From CAZAQV01 sp964487255 (GTDB lineage: Bacteria; Myxococcota_A; Polyangia; Polyangiales; CAZAQV01): a DNA stretch of 64,000 nucleotides. The number at the start of each line of letters is the position of its first letter. Positions within the stretch are counted from its first letter, which is position 1. Positions 26,125 through 34,936 of this stretch are shown here, piece by piece. The translations under genes were made by a program, and so were the position numbers. The notes beneath the pieces were generated by a model. The model saw only the letters and a program-made list of their open reading frames with translations. It had not been told where the DNA came from and did not search any database. Location: the NCBI GenBank assembly GCA_964487255.1, contig CAZAQV010000022.1, positions 46,646 to 110,645 on the forward strand, read 5' to 3'.

Positions 26125-26844
26125 TCAGAGTGCGAGCTTTGCGCCGAAGTGCATGAACACGTAGGTGATGTTCGCGGTCACATCGCCGAGTCCATTGTTG
26201 CCTACGCCGTGCGTGTGCCACTGGAAGCCGAACTCACCGAAGATGGCGATGCTGTCGGTCACTAAGAAATCCGCGCCGCCTAGAAACCCGAGCGTGAAAG
26301 CCGCATTGGTGGAGTCGTCACCGTAGTCGTATCCCACGATCGAGAGGCCGATCGGAATGGATGCGTAGGCCGTCAAACCCAACCCGTCGAAGGTGTAGCG
26401 TCCTCGCGGCACCGCCAGCATATCGAAGAGCACGGCGCCCGCATCTGAGTCTGAAACGTCGATGTAGTGAAGTTGGCCCCGTGCACCGATCGAGAAGAAG
26501 TCGTGGAGGACGTACTCGAAGCCACCACCGATGCCGAGGGCAGGGTTGAGGTCGACCGACGGGCTCACGCCAGGGCCTACCCCGTCGTAATCGAAGCCCA
26601 CGCTGCCCGCGAACGTAAAGCGACCGTAGGCCTCAAGTCGAAATGGGCCCTGTTTCGCTGGACGAGCTTTGCGAGCGGAACGGCTAGATTGATTGTTGTT
26701 CCCCCTTTGCTTCGTCTCGGAGAGATCGAACTCCATGTCTGCTCCGTCGTCTTCGGTTGTCCCCGCATCGTCTTGGGCCACCAGGGGATGAACCTGCACA
26801 GAGCTCAGAGGGAGGGCGATAAGGAGTGCTACTAACGAACGCAT
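26125..26844 (-). CDS. Outer-membrane beta-barrel-like exported protein
   Basis: A 239-residue protein with a cleavable signal (MRSLVALLIALPLSSVQVHPLVAQD), a short acidic and Arg/Lys linker, and then about 170 residues of alternating strands such as FRLEAYGRFTFAGSVGFDYD and GLGLTAYASIPIGLSIVGYD, ending in strands that finish with a hydrophobic residue. This is what small outer-membrane barrels look like. No family is certain. It lies just upstream of the L,D-transpeptidase gene on the same strand and may share its transcript. Confidence 0.65.
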   Translation of the reverse strand: MRSLVALLIALPLSSVQVHPLVAQDDAGTTEDDGADMEFDLSETKQRGNNNQSSRSARKARPAKQGPFRLEAYGRFTFAGSVGFDYDGVGPGVSPSVDLNPALGIGGGFEYVLHDFFSIGARGQLHYIDVSDSDAGAVLFDMLAVPRGRYTFDGLGLTAYASIPIGLSIVGYDYGDDSTNAAFTLGFLGGADFLVTDSIAIFGEFGFQWHTHGVGNNGLGDVTANITYVFMHFGAKLAL

Positions 26845-26903
26845 GGCTTCGCATGGTAAGGGCGAAGCGGGGGCAAAGACAAACTATGCTTTGAACGCTG
26901 GAT

Positions 26904-28271
26904 TCATAGCAGTTTTAAATACTCGAGCAGGTCGGATCTTTCGTCTTCGGATAGGTCGTCTCCGAAGGTGTGCCCTCGGTTCGAAAGCCCAGCCTTGCGA
27001 GTGTCATAGACCTTGATGCTGTTGTTGTCGCTCGGCTCTTCGTAGCGCAGCCCAACGTCCACTTTGTCGTAATCCTCTTCTTCGCTGCCCGTACGCTGCC
27101 AGATCGTGGGTCGAGCCCCGCTGTCGACCACGCCACGAAGCGTGGGCACGCTTCCGTTATGGAAATAGGGAGCTCGCGCCCAGATCCCGACGAGCGGCTG
27201 TGCGAGGTAGCCACCAGTCGATTCGAGGGGTTCAACTTCCTCGATCGCCGCACCTAGGAACGAGTTGACGAACGCGGCTTCGGTCTCGCCAAAATTCTTG
27301 GCGCGCGCTGGGTCGGTTCCGACACTCGCATAAGGCTCGACGTGGTTGAGATAGTTTGCGTCGATTCCGGAGTGCTCTCCGTGACAGCGCGCGCAGTGGT
27401 CGACGAAGACTTGCTCGCCCCGCTTTGCGGCGACGCGATTAGGTTCTTCGAAAGGCCACGGCGGGGCAGGAATGCTCCATAAGTAGTGCTTGAGGTCCTC
27501 AAACTTTGCGGAGGCTTGCGCGAAGTCCTCGCGCGTTGCTCCATACGCCAGCAACATGGCCATCATGGTGTGATGGCCCGACGCCGATGCACTGCCATCG
27601 CTGTACATGCGCGATTTGTGTTTGATGGTCCACCAGGCCGGGGGTCTTTGATAGCCAAAGTCCGTGTGGATGTCGTCTGGCGCGTCTGAGGCATAGAGCA
27701 GACCCAATTCGACCCCGAGCCCCCAAGCGTCGTTTGCGCCCGGTCCACCAGTTCCGTTGTCGATGTCGAAGGGTGAGGATAGTCCGCCGAGTTCGGCTAA
27801 GGCTTGGAGATCATCGAAGAGGCTTTGCATCTGGAACTCCGTATTCGCGAGTCCTGGGATCGTTTGACCCGCGATTCGGCCACCGTGGCAGGTCATACAA
27901 TCGAGCATGGCGTTGCCTTCGATGACGCGCAGACCCAGGGGGTAGGGACCGTTTTCAAAGGGCGCTTCGTGCATTCCGTAGCGCTCACGGAACTTAGCCC
28001 AGTAGGTCTTGTCGTCGCCACCGGCCTCGCCCCAAACGGTCCAGAGTGAACGAAAACCGATGACTGGAAGTGTGGGGGGAGCGAGGGACGATTGCGTAAG
28101 GTACGACTTGCCCGACGCGGCCTTCGCGGGCTGCGCATCGTTGAGGGCTGGAAGCGTGTGCTCAATGTAAAGCGGCTCGTCCTCGTCCACAGCCTCGGAG
28201 GTAGCGCACGCGTTCGAGATCAAAACCGCAGCGATTACACAGAGTGTCCCAACTCGAAGGTTTTGCGTCAC
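26904..28271 (-). CDS. Dihaem cytochrome c lipoprotein
   Basis: A 455-residue exported protein with two haem attachment sites: CMTCH at about 120 and CARCH at about 285, each with further His and Met residues nearby as potential axial ligands. The N-terminus is a lipoprotein signal ending AVLISNAC. The layout (two c-type domains, the second with PYFHNGSVPTLRGVVDSG) resembles dihaem peroxidase/MauG-like and related periplasmic cytochromes; PYFHNGSVPTL is typical of that fold. It probably passes electrons in the periplasm or reduces peroxide. The tail LSEDERSDLLEYLKLL is also typical of cytochrome c. Divergent from the NYN gene across about 100 bases. Confidence 0.83.
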   Translation of the reverse strand: MTQNLRVGTLCVIAAVLISNACATSEAVDEDEPLYIEHTLPALNDAQPAKAASGKSYLTQSSLAPPTLPVIGFRSLWTVWGEAGGDDKTYWAKFRERYGMHEAPFENGPYPLGLRVIEGNAMLDCMTCHGGRIAGQTIPGLANTEFQMQSLFDDLQALAELGGLSSPFDIDNGTGGPGANDAWGLGVELGLLYASDAPDDIHTDFGYQRPPAWWTIKHKSRMYSDGSASASGHHTMMAMLLAYGATREDFAQASAKFEDLKHYLWSIPAPPWPFEEPNRVAAKRGEQVFVDHCARCHGEHSGIDANYLNHVEPYASVGTDPARAKNFGETEAAFVNSFLGAAIEEVEPLESTGGYLAQPLVGIWARAPYFHNGSVPTLRGVVDSGARPTIWQRTGSEEEDYDKVDVGLRYEEPSDNNSIKVYDTRKAGLSNRGHTFGDDLSEDERSDLLEYLKLL

Positions 28272-28371
28272 CTCGGAGACCTAGCAGATCGGTGCGGTTC
28301 GGTCCCATAGGCAGCGATCGAGACTTGTCGTACCCGTCTGGGCGGCCTACAGTGACCTTTCCACAGCATTC

Positions 28372-29370
28372 ATGGCCCAGCAGCAAAATCTCCGCGTCGG
28401 CGTGTTTATCGACGGTAATTTTTTCCTGACGGTGAGCAATTATTATCGCCATCACCATCGGGTGAAATCGTATTTGTCGGTGGAGGGAGTCTTGCGATTC
28501 ATCGAGCGCCAAGTCGAAGCGTTCGAAACCGCCTCGACGGACCCGACCCAGAGCGAAGCACTCTATCACATCCACGCCGCTGCCGAGCAGAGCGCGGTGC
28601 GTCGATCGCATGTCGTAGAAGCCCACTTCTTCCGTGGTCGAAGCACGGCCGAGTATGCGCGCGAGACCGGGCGCCTCTTTCCAGAGCGAAAGTTCGAAGA
28701 CGTCTTAATGCGCGCTGGTGTGGTCACTCACTACACGCCGTTTCGCCGTGGCCGCAAAGAGAAGGGGGTCGATGTATGGCTTGCGCTTGAAGCCTACGAA
28801 CTAACCCATCTCAAGAAATTCGATGTTGTGGTGCTCATCGCGGGCGATGCTGATTTCGTGCCCTTGGTCCGTAAGCTCACGGCGCTCGGCAGTCGAGTCA
28901 TGTTGGTTGGTTGGGACCTTGAGCGGGTGGTGGACGGAGAGGTGCAGCTCGTCACGGGTACAGCAGGGGCATTGGCTACGGCGGCGACGTACACGTTTCT
29001 TATGTCGGACGGCCCCGAGGACGATGGCGAGGATGAACTCGGACGGCTGTTTGGTATCTTCGAGAGACAAGAGGCTTACGACGAAGAGGGCGATGGCTGG
29101 GCGGACGATCGTCCGTCCGTCGAGTTTGAGATTCCCTCTGCGCAGACCCAAAGAGGCCGGGTCGTTCACATCAATCATGAACGCGGCTACGGCTTTATCA
29201 GTCGCGCGGACAAACCCGATGAAGAGTCCATCTTCTTCCACGCCACATATCTTGAGGAGCCAGATGGGTGGTCGTCACTGAAGGTCGGGGAGCGGGTGCA
29301 TTTTCGAATGGGCACCAACGAGCACGGCCCATGTGCACTTAGCATTCGAATCGTTCACGACGTGTCTTAG
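28372..29370 (+). CDS. NYN-domain nuclease fused to a cold-shock domain
   Basis: A 332-residue protein. The first about 220 residues are a LabA-like NYN (PIN-fold) domain with the acidic set Asp14 (VFIDGNFF), Asp134 (KGVDVWLALEA) and Asp159/Asp161 (IAGDADFVPLV), the expected metal-binding residues of an RNase. An acidic linker follows. Residues about 262-330 are a cold-shock/S1-like domain (RGRVVHINHERGYGFI, IFFHATYL) that binds single-stranded RNA. Together they predict an RNA-binding endoribonuclease. The partner architecture NYN plus CSD is uncommon. The gene is monocistronic and divergent from the cytochrome gene. Confidence 0.85.
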   Translation: MAQQQNLRVGVFIDGNFFLTVSNYYRHHHRVKSYLSVEGVLRFIERQVEAFETASTDPTQSEALYHIHAAAEQSAVRRSHVVEAHFFRGRSTAEYARETGRLFPERKFEDVLMRAGVVTHYTPFRRGRKEKGVDVWLALEAYELTHLKKFDVVVLIAGDADFVPLVRKLTALGSRVMLVGWDLERVVDGEVQLVTGTAGALATAATYTFLMSDGPEDDGEDELGRLFGIFERQEAYDEEGDGWADDRPSVEFEIPSAQTQRGRVVHINHERGYGFISRADKPDEESIFFHATYLEEPDGWSSLKVGERVHFRMGTNEHGPCALSIRIVHDVS

Positions 29371-29374
29371 TGCG

Positions 29375-30124
29375 TTAGTTCGGCCCACGCTCGTTCGGGG
29401 TGCCTGCCGCATTGGACGGCTCGGTTTGGGGGATGCGTGGACGTCCACCTCGGCGACCCATCCTCAGTTCGATCGCGGCCCCGTCTCCGCCGGGTACCGG
29501 TGCGTCGAGCTGGCTTAGCGTTTGCTCGAAGCATGCGAGGTAGGCCTTTGGTGGCGCCGGACTGATGACGAGGGAGCCGTCGTTGACCGCGCCTTCGGAG
29601 GACAGCTCAAAAGAGACGGTCAGGCCCCCGCGCGGTCCGGCATCCGCTGAACGCATCGCATCGCGCAGAACGCCAAACCCGCCACTGGAACGGATGCAGT
29701 CCCGCATTTTCGGCCGCAGCTCGCGCATCGCCTCAAGAATGTCGAGTGCTTCGATTTGTGGTGGATTGTCACCGAGTGGCTCGATGCTTACACGACGTTC
29801 GGCCCAGCGTTTTCGTTGTTCGGGCGAAGCATTTTGCCAACGCTCTCGGCGTCGCTGTCGTCGTTCCTCACGTTGCGCGCGCCACTGTTCACGCTCTTGT
29901 TCGGTCCAGTCCGTACGGTCACGCCCGCGTGGCGGTCGGTCGCTCGAAGTTTCATCGGGTGCGGCGGGCTCCAGTCCCAAGAAACTGTCGATTTCGTCGG
30001 CAGTTTCAAGTTCGCTGTCTTCCTGATCACCCTCAAGTCGTTCGTCCGAGATGCTCTTTGGCCAAAGGGCCCAAGCGATAAAACCGAGCGTGACGATCAC
30101 GATAGCGGGAAGGATTCGCTTCAT
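29375..30124 (-). CDS. Membrane-anchored protein with AgmX/PglI-like C-terminal domain
   Basis: A 249-residue protein. An N-terminal transmembrane segment (ILPAIVIVTLGFIAWALWP) anchors it; the start is ATG 30124 rather than the 30142 option. Residues about 40-110 are highly charged with a basic, Arg- and Glu-rich coiled stretch (REQWRAQREERRQRRRERW). The last 120 residues (MRDCIRSSGGF, LTVSFELSSEGAVNDGSLVI) resemble the AgmX/PglI C-terminal domain of myxobacterial gliding and outer-membrane transport proteins, with the Cys-x-x pair and a TonB-like strand pattern. The domain assignment is moderately confident. It converges with the NYN gene. Confidence 0.6.
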   Translation of the reverse strand: MKRILPAIVIVTLGFIAWALWPKSISDERLEGDQEDSELETADEIDSFLGLEPAAPDETSSDRPPRGRDRTDWTEQEREQWRAQREERRQRRRERWQNASPEQRKRWAERRVSIEPLGDNPPQIEALDILEAMRELRPKMRDCIRSSGGFGVLRDAMRSADAGPRGGLTVSFELSSEGAVNDGSLVISPAPPKAYLACFEQTLSQLDAPVPGGDGAAIELRMGRRGGRPRIPQTEPSNAAGTPNERGPN

Positions 30125-30170
30125 TGTGCATTCGTAGCGCAAAGAGGGGGTGCTAAGCTAGCTGCAAACT

Positions 30171-30746
30171 ATGGACTATCTCATTGCCCCCGAGCGGCTC
30201 GTGACACGTGACTTCGTCATTCGCTGCTACACGCCCGGCGACGGACCGTTGATCTCCGACGCGGTGAATACCTCGTACGAACACCTCGCACGTTGGATGC
30301 CTTGGGCATCGCTCGACCAGAGCGACCAGACATCGGAGCGTTTCGCCCGCACTGCCCGTGCTCGTTTTTTACTCGCAGAGGACTTCACGCTGGGCATTTT
30401 CACGACCGACGAGCGCGTGCTCCTTGGTGGGACCGGTTTTCACCTGCGCGAAGGTGGTCTTGGGACGCGATGCGCTGAGATCGGCATGTTTATTCGTGCG
30501 TCTGCCGCGGGACGTGGCCTCGGCACACAAGCGTTGAAAGCATTGCTCGCATGGGGATTTGGCGACTGGCCCTGGCTGCGGCTGTCGTGGCTGTGTGACG
30601 CCCGCAATCATGCGTCCCTGGCCGTCGCTCGTAACGCTGGCATGCGACAAGAGGGGGTGTTGAGGGGACAGGCTGCCCACGTCGGGGATGGGCGGCGCGA
30701 CACGGTGATCCATGCTGCGTTGCGAGACGAGTGGAGCGCCGCCTAG
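30171..30746 (+). CDS. GNAT-family N-acetyltransferase (RimJ/RimL type)
   Basis: A 191-residue acetyltransferase. The acetyl-CoA-binding signature appears as AEIGMFIRASAAGRGLGTQA, with the V/I-x-x-x-x-x-G-x-G pattern, then the RimJ/RimL-type segment RLSWLCDARNHASLAVARNA, typical of transferases acting on ribosomal proteins or on small molecules. The substrate is not known. It is divergent from the AgmX/PglI-like gene across about 46 bases, and its stop overlaps the convergent TldD-family gene by four bases. Confidence 0.87.
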   Translation: MDYLIAPERLVTRDFVIRCYTPGDGPLISDAVNTSYEHLARWMPWASLDQSDQTSERFARTARARFLLAEDFTLGIFTTDERVLLGGTGFHLREGGLGTRCAEIGMFIRASAAGRGLGTQALKALLAWGFGDWPWLRLSWLCDARNHASLAVARNAGMRQEGVLRGQAAHVGDGRRDTVIHAALRDEWSAA

Positions 30747-32089
30747 AGGGTGAACTGCAGTTCGCTTAACAGCGCTCCCGGCAGGCGGGCGCTCTCGGTG
30801 CTGCGCCAATCATAGCTTGTGGGGTCGAGCAGAGTCTCGTGTTCTCGGGTGAGGTCAATGAGGTTTTCGCCAAACATCCGATAGAGGCTGTCGTCGAGGC
30901 GCATCACGTTAAGGGGTGCGCGAGGCTCGCCGCCTTCGACCCACAAAGTTGCAAAACGAGTCATGCCAGTGAGTCGGCACGCCGCACGATCGCTATAGTT
31001 GAGGTACCACAGGTTCGTGACATAGATTCCGGTGTCCAGGGCCTGCAACGCGGTGGCTTGTTCAAGCTCCCCGCCGTCCATCTCAAGCGAGCTCGGCGAT
31101 TCCTTGTCCCCGCAGTTTCGCTCGAACCCAAATTGTTTCGCACTCCGCGGCGAGACCAATGGTGAGTGGTAACGTCCGTTCTCGAACAATGTCGTCGAAT
31201 CGGGTAACATGAAGCCGAGCGCATCAAAGTTCGCGCCGGCTCCGCCGGCTACGTTCTCGCGAAGATTGATTTTGGACGAAAGGCTTGCCTTTTTCTCGAC
31301 AGCGCGCATCAGCGGGCTCCGCTTCGCGTGTTGCTCTTCAGCGCTGAACGCCTCCCAAGCGAGCAGACCCAGGATTTCCCATATCGCTGCGGGTGCCAAA
31401 AACACACGGTACCCGCCGGGCGCGATCGTCTTCGGTGGTGCAGCGAGGATCTGCGACTGCGCTTTGCATTGCTCGAGCCGCTTGAGCAATGCCGATGCGT
31501 CCCAGTGCTTTCCGGCATACGAACTCTTCACCGCCTTGTCGGTTTGGTCGTAAATGGAGAAGTCAAAGTTGAAGTTCGATGTTGAGTGCCAGTTGCGCTG
31601 GCCGAGGGAGTTTGCAAAGCCACGACTGAGTTCGCCTGAGGCCCAAATGCCTACCAAGTCAGCATTGCTGGCGCCTTTGCAGATGGTCTCGATGGCGTCC
31701 TCGGCGGATGGAAGTGATACGTCGTCTGCCTGCTCGCTTGAGCGAACGTCAGTGTTGTAGAGTAGGAAGGGATCTTCGGGTGTCGAGTCGAGCAACTCTC
31801 GGGTTTGCGTGATCGCATGCCGTAGTCGCATCTGGTCTTCTTCGTGGCGTCCCGTAAGCGTGACGTCGTAGCTGGCGTGTCGGGAACCTCGGATCAGCCG
31901 TAGCTGCAGCGAAGCGTGCATCACACACCCCGGCTGGCGAACCTTCCCTTGGTTGTAGCGTACGAAATCAGTGGTCTCGGTCGCTAGCCCACAAAGGAGA
32001 ACTTCGTCTCCTCGAAGTTGAGAAAATGCGTTGTCGCATAAGGCGAAGAAGAAGTCCTGGCCGATTGTCGTTGGCATGGTGGTGCTCAC
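30743..32089 (-). CDS. PmbA/TldE-like metalloprotease-partner subunit
   Basis: A 448-residue TldD/PmbA superfamily protein that lacks an HExxxH motif, so it is the TldE-like (PmbA) partner that forms a heterodimeric protease with TldD. The start is GTG 32089, which shares GTGA with the TGA stop of the TldD gene and has GGAGGGG five bases upstream; the longer frame to 32326 runs antisense-free but inside tldD. TldD/PmbA pairs process peptide substrates such as CcdA or microcins. Its 3' end overlaps the GNAT gene by four bases. Confidence 0.85.
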   Translation of the reverse strand: MSTTMPTTIGQDFFFALCDNAFSQLRGDEVLLCGLATETTDFVRYNQGKVRQPGCVMHASLQLRLIRGSRHASYDVTLTGRHEEDQMRLRHAITQTRELLDSTPEDPFLLYNTDVRSSEQADDVSLPSAEDAIETICKGASNADLVGIWASGELSRGFANSLGQRNWHSTSNFNFDFSIYDQTDKAVKSSYAGKHWDASALLKRLEQCKAQSQILAAPPKTIAPGGYRVFLAPAAIWEILGLLAWEAFSAEEQHAKRSPLMRAVEKKASLSSKINLRENVAGGAGANFDALGFMLPDSTTLFENGRYHSPLVSPRSAKQFGFERNCGDKESPSSLEMDGGELEQATALQALDTGIYVTNLWYLNYSDRAACRLTGMTRFATLWVEGGEPRAPLNVMRLDDSLYRMFGENLIDLTREHETLLDPTSYDWRSTESARLPGALLSELQFTL

Positions 32090-33522
32090 GACGCCCCTCC
32101 AAACACGTCGACGTTGCGAAACAGACACGCGGGCACGGCGTGGCCGACACGCATGACTTGGTTGGGCTCGCCTTTGCCGCAAAAAGGGGTGCCGAGGAGG
32201 CGAAACGATTCGTGGTCTCCTACGCCCGCAAGGCTTCTCCAAAATGTTGCGGAGATGCCGCGGTAGTTGGGGTTGCGAACGACTTCGGCAAGTTGGCCGT
32301 CGCGGATGCGCCGTCCGTACTCGCAACCGAACTGAAACTTATTTCTCGAATCGTCGATCGACCAGGAGATGTTCGTTTCCATGTACACGCCATGCTCCAC
32401 TTGGCCGATGAGTTCTTTGTCCGTCAAATTGCCTGGTTCAAGGTTGAGGTTCGCCATGCGGTCGATGGGTGGACGGTTCCAACTCTGCGCGCGCGCGTTG
32501 GCCACGCCTGGCATTTGCGCTCGAGCTTGCGAGATCGTGCCGCCCAGCGGACGCTTGAGTATCCCGTTTTTAATGATGAACTCGCGCTCTGCGGTTGTTC
32601 CTTCGTGGTCGAACCCGTAGCTTGCAAACTGGCGAATAACCGTTGGGTCGAACGTAATGTTCAGAAGTTCGGAGCCATATTCGTAACTACCAAACATGTC
32701 GGGCGTGACGAACGTTGTCCCGGCGTAGTTTCGTTCGTCGCCAAGGATTCGGTCGAGTTCCAATGGATGCCCGATGCTTTCGTGCACCTGCAGCACCATC
32801 TGGTCGGGTGCTAAGACGACATCCATCGCCCCCGATGGGCACTGCGGTGCGCACAGTAGCTCGAGTGCCTGGGCAGGGAGCTGGGCGATGATCTCGTCTG
32901 TCAGCATCGCGTCGAGATTCTCCCAGCCGCCTTGTTGGCAAAGGCCGGAGCCTGCGATGGAACGCGTGGTCGTGTCGCTTCCGTCGTTCGCAGCGACAGA
33001 CATGTCGGGAACGACATAGTCAATCTGTTGCCATACCTCACCACCGCCGTTGGTCAGGTACAGGCTTTGCTCGCGGGTGCCCCAGAGCTTTGCGCTCCAA
33101 TCGATGATCTTGGCATCCGTCTTGAGCGACTTGGACCAAAGTTGCAGCCTCGAAAGCTTTTCCGAGAGCGGGACGCTGGACCAGTTGGTTTCTGTCGGGC
33201 TCTGGTACTCGCCCTTGGGGTGCGGCATCGAGACTTCGCGAAAGTTGATGAGTGAGTGGGCGGCGCTTCGTTCAGCCCACTGGGTCGCACGGGCCACGGC
33301 ATCCCGGAGCCCCGTCGTCGACAGGTCCGCGGTCGAGGCGTAGCCCATGCCACCACCCCGGTGAACCGTCACCATCGCGCCCACGTCTTCGCGGCGATGG
33401 GGTGGCTCCGTGACGCCTCGGCGAACGGACAGCTGTTCGTCGAAGATCCGCATCGCCCGCAATGAAACAAAGCCATCTTGCGGCGCGATCTGGTCGAACT
33501 TTTCGCGAAGTTTCTCAAACAC
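32086..33522 (-). CDS. tldD: TldD-family zinc metalloprotease
   Basis: A 478-residue protein with the TldD zinc motif HESIGH at about residue 248 (QVHESIGHPLELDR) and the family C-terminal Cys-containing zinc region GTPFCGKGEP. With the PmbA-like partner it forms a cytosolic protease that trims peptides. It is translationally coupled to pmbA by a GTGA overlap. The 147-base gap upstream to the divergent coiled-coil gene is the probable promoter. Confidence 0.9.
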   Translation of the reverse strand: MFEKLREKFDQIAPQDGFVSLRAMRIFDEQLSVRRGVTEPPHRREDVGAMVTVHRGGGMGYASTADLSTTGLRDAVARATQWAERSAAHSLINFREVSMPHPKGEYQSPTETNWSSVPLSEKLSRLQLWSKSLKTDAKIIDWSAKLWGTREQSLYLTNGGGEVWQQIDYVVPDMSVAANDGSDTTTRSIAGSGLCQQGGWENLDAMLTDEIIAQLPAQALELLCAPQCPSGAMDVVLAPDQMVLQVHESIGHPLELDRILGDERNYAGTTFVTPDMFGSYEYGSELLNITFDPTVIRQFASYGFDHEGTTAEREFIIKNGILKRPLGGTISQARAQMPGVANARAQSWNRPPIDRMANLNLEPGNLTDKELIGQVEHGVYMETNISWSIDDSRNKFQFGCEYGRRIRDGQLAEVVRNPNYRGISATFWRSLAGVGDHESFRLLGTPFCGKGEPNQVMRVGHAVPACLFRNVDVFGGAS

Positions 33523-33669
33523 CCAGAGAAACTATCTTGGAACCGTCACCGGGGCCATCGGTTACCGATTGGTGTCTGGTTCGCATGTTTTTTTGCTTGA
33601 ACGTACGATTTCGGTGGTCGCTTGATTTCGAGTGCGCATACTCACAAAAGACGTCAGAGCGGAGCACAA

Positions 33670-34182
33670 ATGGCAGAGAAGCTAGGTAGCGAGACAATTC
33701 AATGGGCCTTCACCGTGTTGATGGAGAACCAGCGACTCAAGAGCGAACTGGCGATCGTGCGCGCCGAAGCGTATGAGCAGGCTCAGGAGCTACTGGAGCT
33801 GCGCGCCGAATACGAAGACCTGCAACGTGAGCTCGACAACCTACAGCAGTCCATTCACGACAGTGACGACGCAAACTCCGCGCGCCCCTCCGGACCCGAG
33901 CCCGTGGAGAGCTACGTAGAAGGCATTTCACGTATCGAGTTTTCAGATCGTGATGACCTCACCTTGATTCCTGGTGTTGACCGGGTTTCGGCAGACCTCC
34001 TCGCCGCCTTGGGAATCTTGCGTTTCGATCAGCTCGCCGAGATGACGCGACCGGGCTGGGACTGGTTGGCGCAGTTTGTCCCTGCGCTGCGCCGTAATGA
34101 TGAGCGTTATCGATGGGCTACTCACGCACGTCTTCTCGCGACCAATCCCGATGCGGTTGACGACCTAGCAGACGTCGGCTGA
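33670..34182 (+). CDS. Coiled-coil protein with helix-hairpin-helix-like C-terminus
   Basis: A 170-residue protein. Residues about 14-65 are a coiled coil (VLMENQRLKSELAIVRAEAY, ELRAEYEDLQRELDNLQQ). An acidic linker follows. Residues about 100-150 (DLTLIPGVDRVSADLLAALG) look like the helix-hairpin-helix domain of small DNA-binding proteins, with the IPG-VDRVSADLL turn and hydrophobic spacing of a tandem HhH. DNA binding is inferred, not shown. The start is ATG 33670; the frame to 33622 is not coding-like. Head of a plus-strand run leading to the YceI, usp and sirtuin genes. Confidence 0.6.
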   Translation: MAEKLGSETIQWAFTVLMENQRLKSELAIVRAEAYEQAQELLELRAEYEDLQRELDNLQQSIHDSDDANSARPSGPEPVESYVEGISRIEFSDRDDLTLIPGVDRVSADLLAALGILRFDQLAEMTRPGWDWLAQFVPALRRNDERYRWATHARLLATNPDAVDDLADVG

Positions 34183-34213
34183 CGCAACCGTTTCGTAGCC
34201 TGCTTCGGTTGCG
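34183..34213. terminator. Hairpin after the coiled-coil gene
   Basis: CGCAACCG (34183-34190) and CGGTTGCG (34206-34213) are perfect 8-bp arms with a 15-base loop, starting directly after the stop codon. A third copy of the arm core, GCAACCG, is at 34234-34240. There is no T-run, so it may be a weak terminator or an RNA-stabilising structure rather than a strong intrinsic terminator. Confidence 0.4.
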
Positions 34214-34295
34214 CAAGATTTGCGTACATTTGTGCAACCGATTTTGGAAATGACACGCGTGACGGACGGCACGACGGTTGCACGTGAGAGCTAGG

Positions 34296-34934
34296 ATGAC
34301 GGTAATCGTACGAAGCTTTGTGGTGTTGATGTGCTTGTCTGCGGTCCATGTCGTTGCCGCTCAAGAGCGAGGCCGATATGCGCTACGCGATGCGACGGTT
34401 CGCTTTCAATGCAAAGGGCCGAAGCTTGCCGTTCCGGCGTGGGGCAAGTTTAGTGCGGTCCAAAGTGCCGTGCTTTTTGATCCGAAGCGACCTCAGGCCA
34501 CGAGAGGCGACGTCTCCGTATTGCTGAGTTCGATCGTCAGTGAAGATGTCTGGTGGGACAAGATGTTCAGAGGCGCTGCGTTCCTCGAACTCGAAGACCA
34601 CCCCAAGAGTTCTTTCTTCGTCAAGAAGGTTGTCGAAATACAGCCAATCAAGCCCAATAAGTGGTCATTTGTGACGATAGAGGGTCTGTTCCACCTTCAC
34701 GGTCAGTCGCGAGACGTCAAGGTCCCGGCTGCCGTGCGCTGGACCCCCGCCGACCCAGCAACGGGGAAAAACGCACAGCTTGCCGTGCACGCGTCGATTT
34801 CCATTGTGTGGAGCGATTACGAGATTCGGGTTCCTCCGGGCAGGACGCGAACTTTTACGGGTGATGGCGCTGACGTTCAGATTCACCTACGGTATGAAGG
34901 AGTGCCTCGTACGGGAAAGAAAAAAGGAGACTGA
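34296..34934 (+). CDS. YceI-like exported protein
   Basis: A 212-residue exported protein with a signal MTVIVRSFVVLMCLSAVHVVAAQ cleaved after Ala-Ala. The mature part has the YceI pattern of an eight-strand barrel (ALRDATVRFQCKGPKLAVPA, FVTIEGLFHLHGQSRDVKVP, LAVHASISIVWSDYEIRVPP). Start ATG 34296 is chosen over TTG 34278, because it leaves a better signal. It probably binds lipids in the periplasm. Two bases separate it from the universal stress protein gene, so the two are co-transcribed. Confidence 0.72.
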   Translation: MTVIVRSFVVLMCLSAVHVVAAQERGRYALRDATVRFQCKGPKLAVPAWGKFSAVQSAVLFDPKRPQATRGDVSVLLSSIVSEDVWWDKMFRGAAFLELEDHPKSSFFVKKVVEIQPIKPNKWSFVTIEGLFHLHGQSRDVKVPAAVRWTPADPATGKNAQLAVHASISIVWSDYEIRVPPGRTRTFTGDGADVQIHLRYEGVPRTGKKKGD

Positions 34935-34936
34935 GC

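Noticed and set aside
34183..34295. Possible tRNA-like or attachment-site repeats (GCAACCG three times)
   Set aside because: The pattern is explained as a hairpin plus one stray copy; no tRNA cloverleaf or integrase is present.
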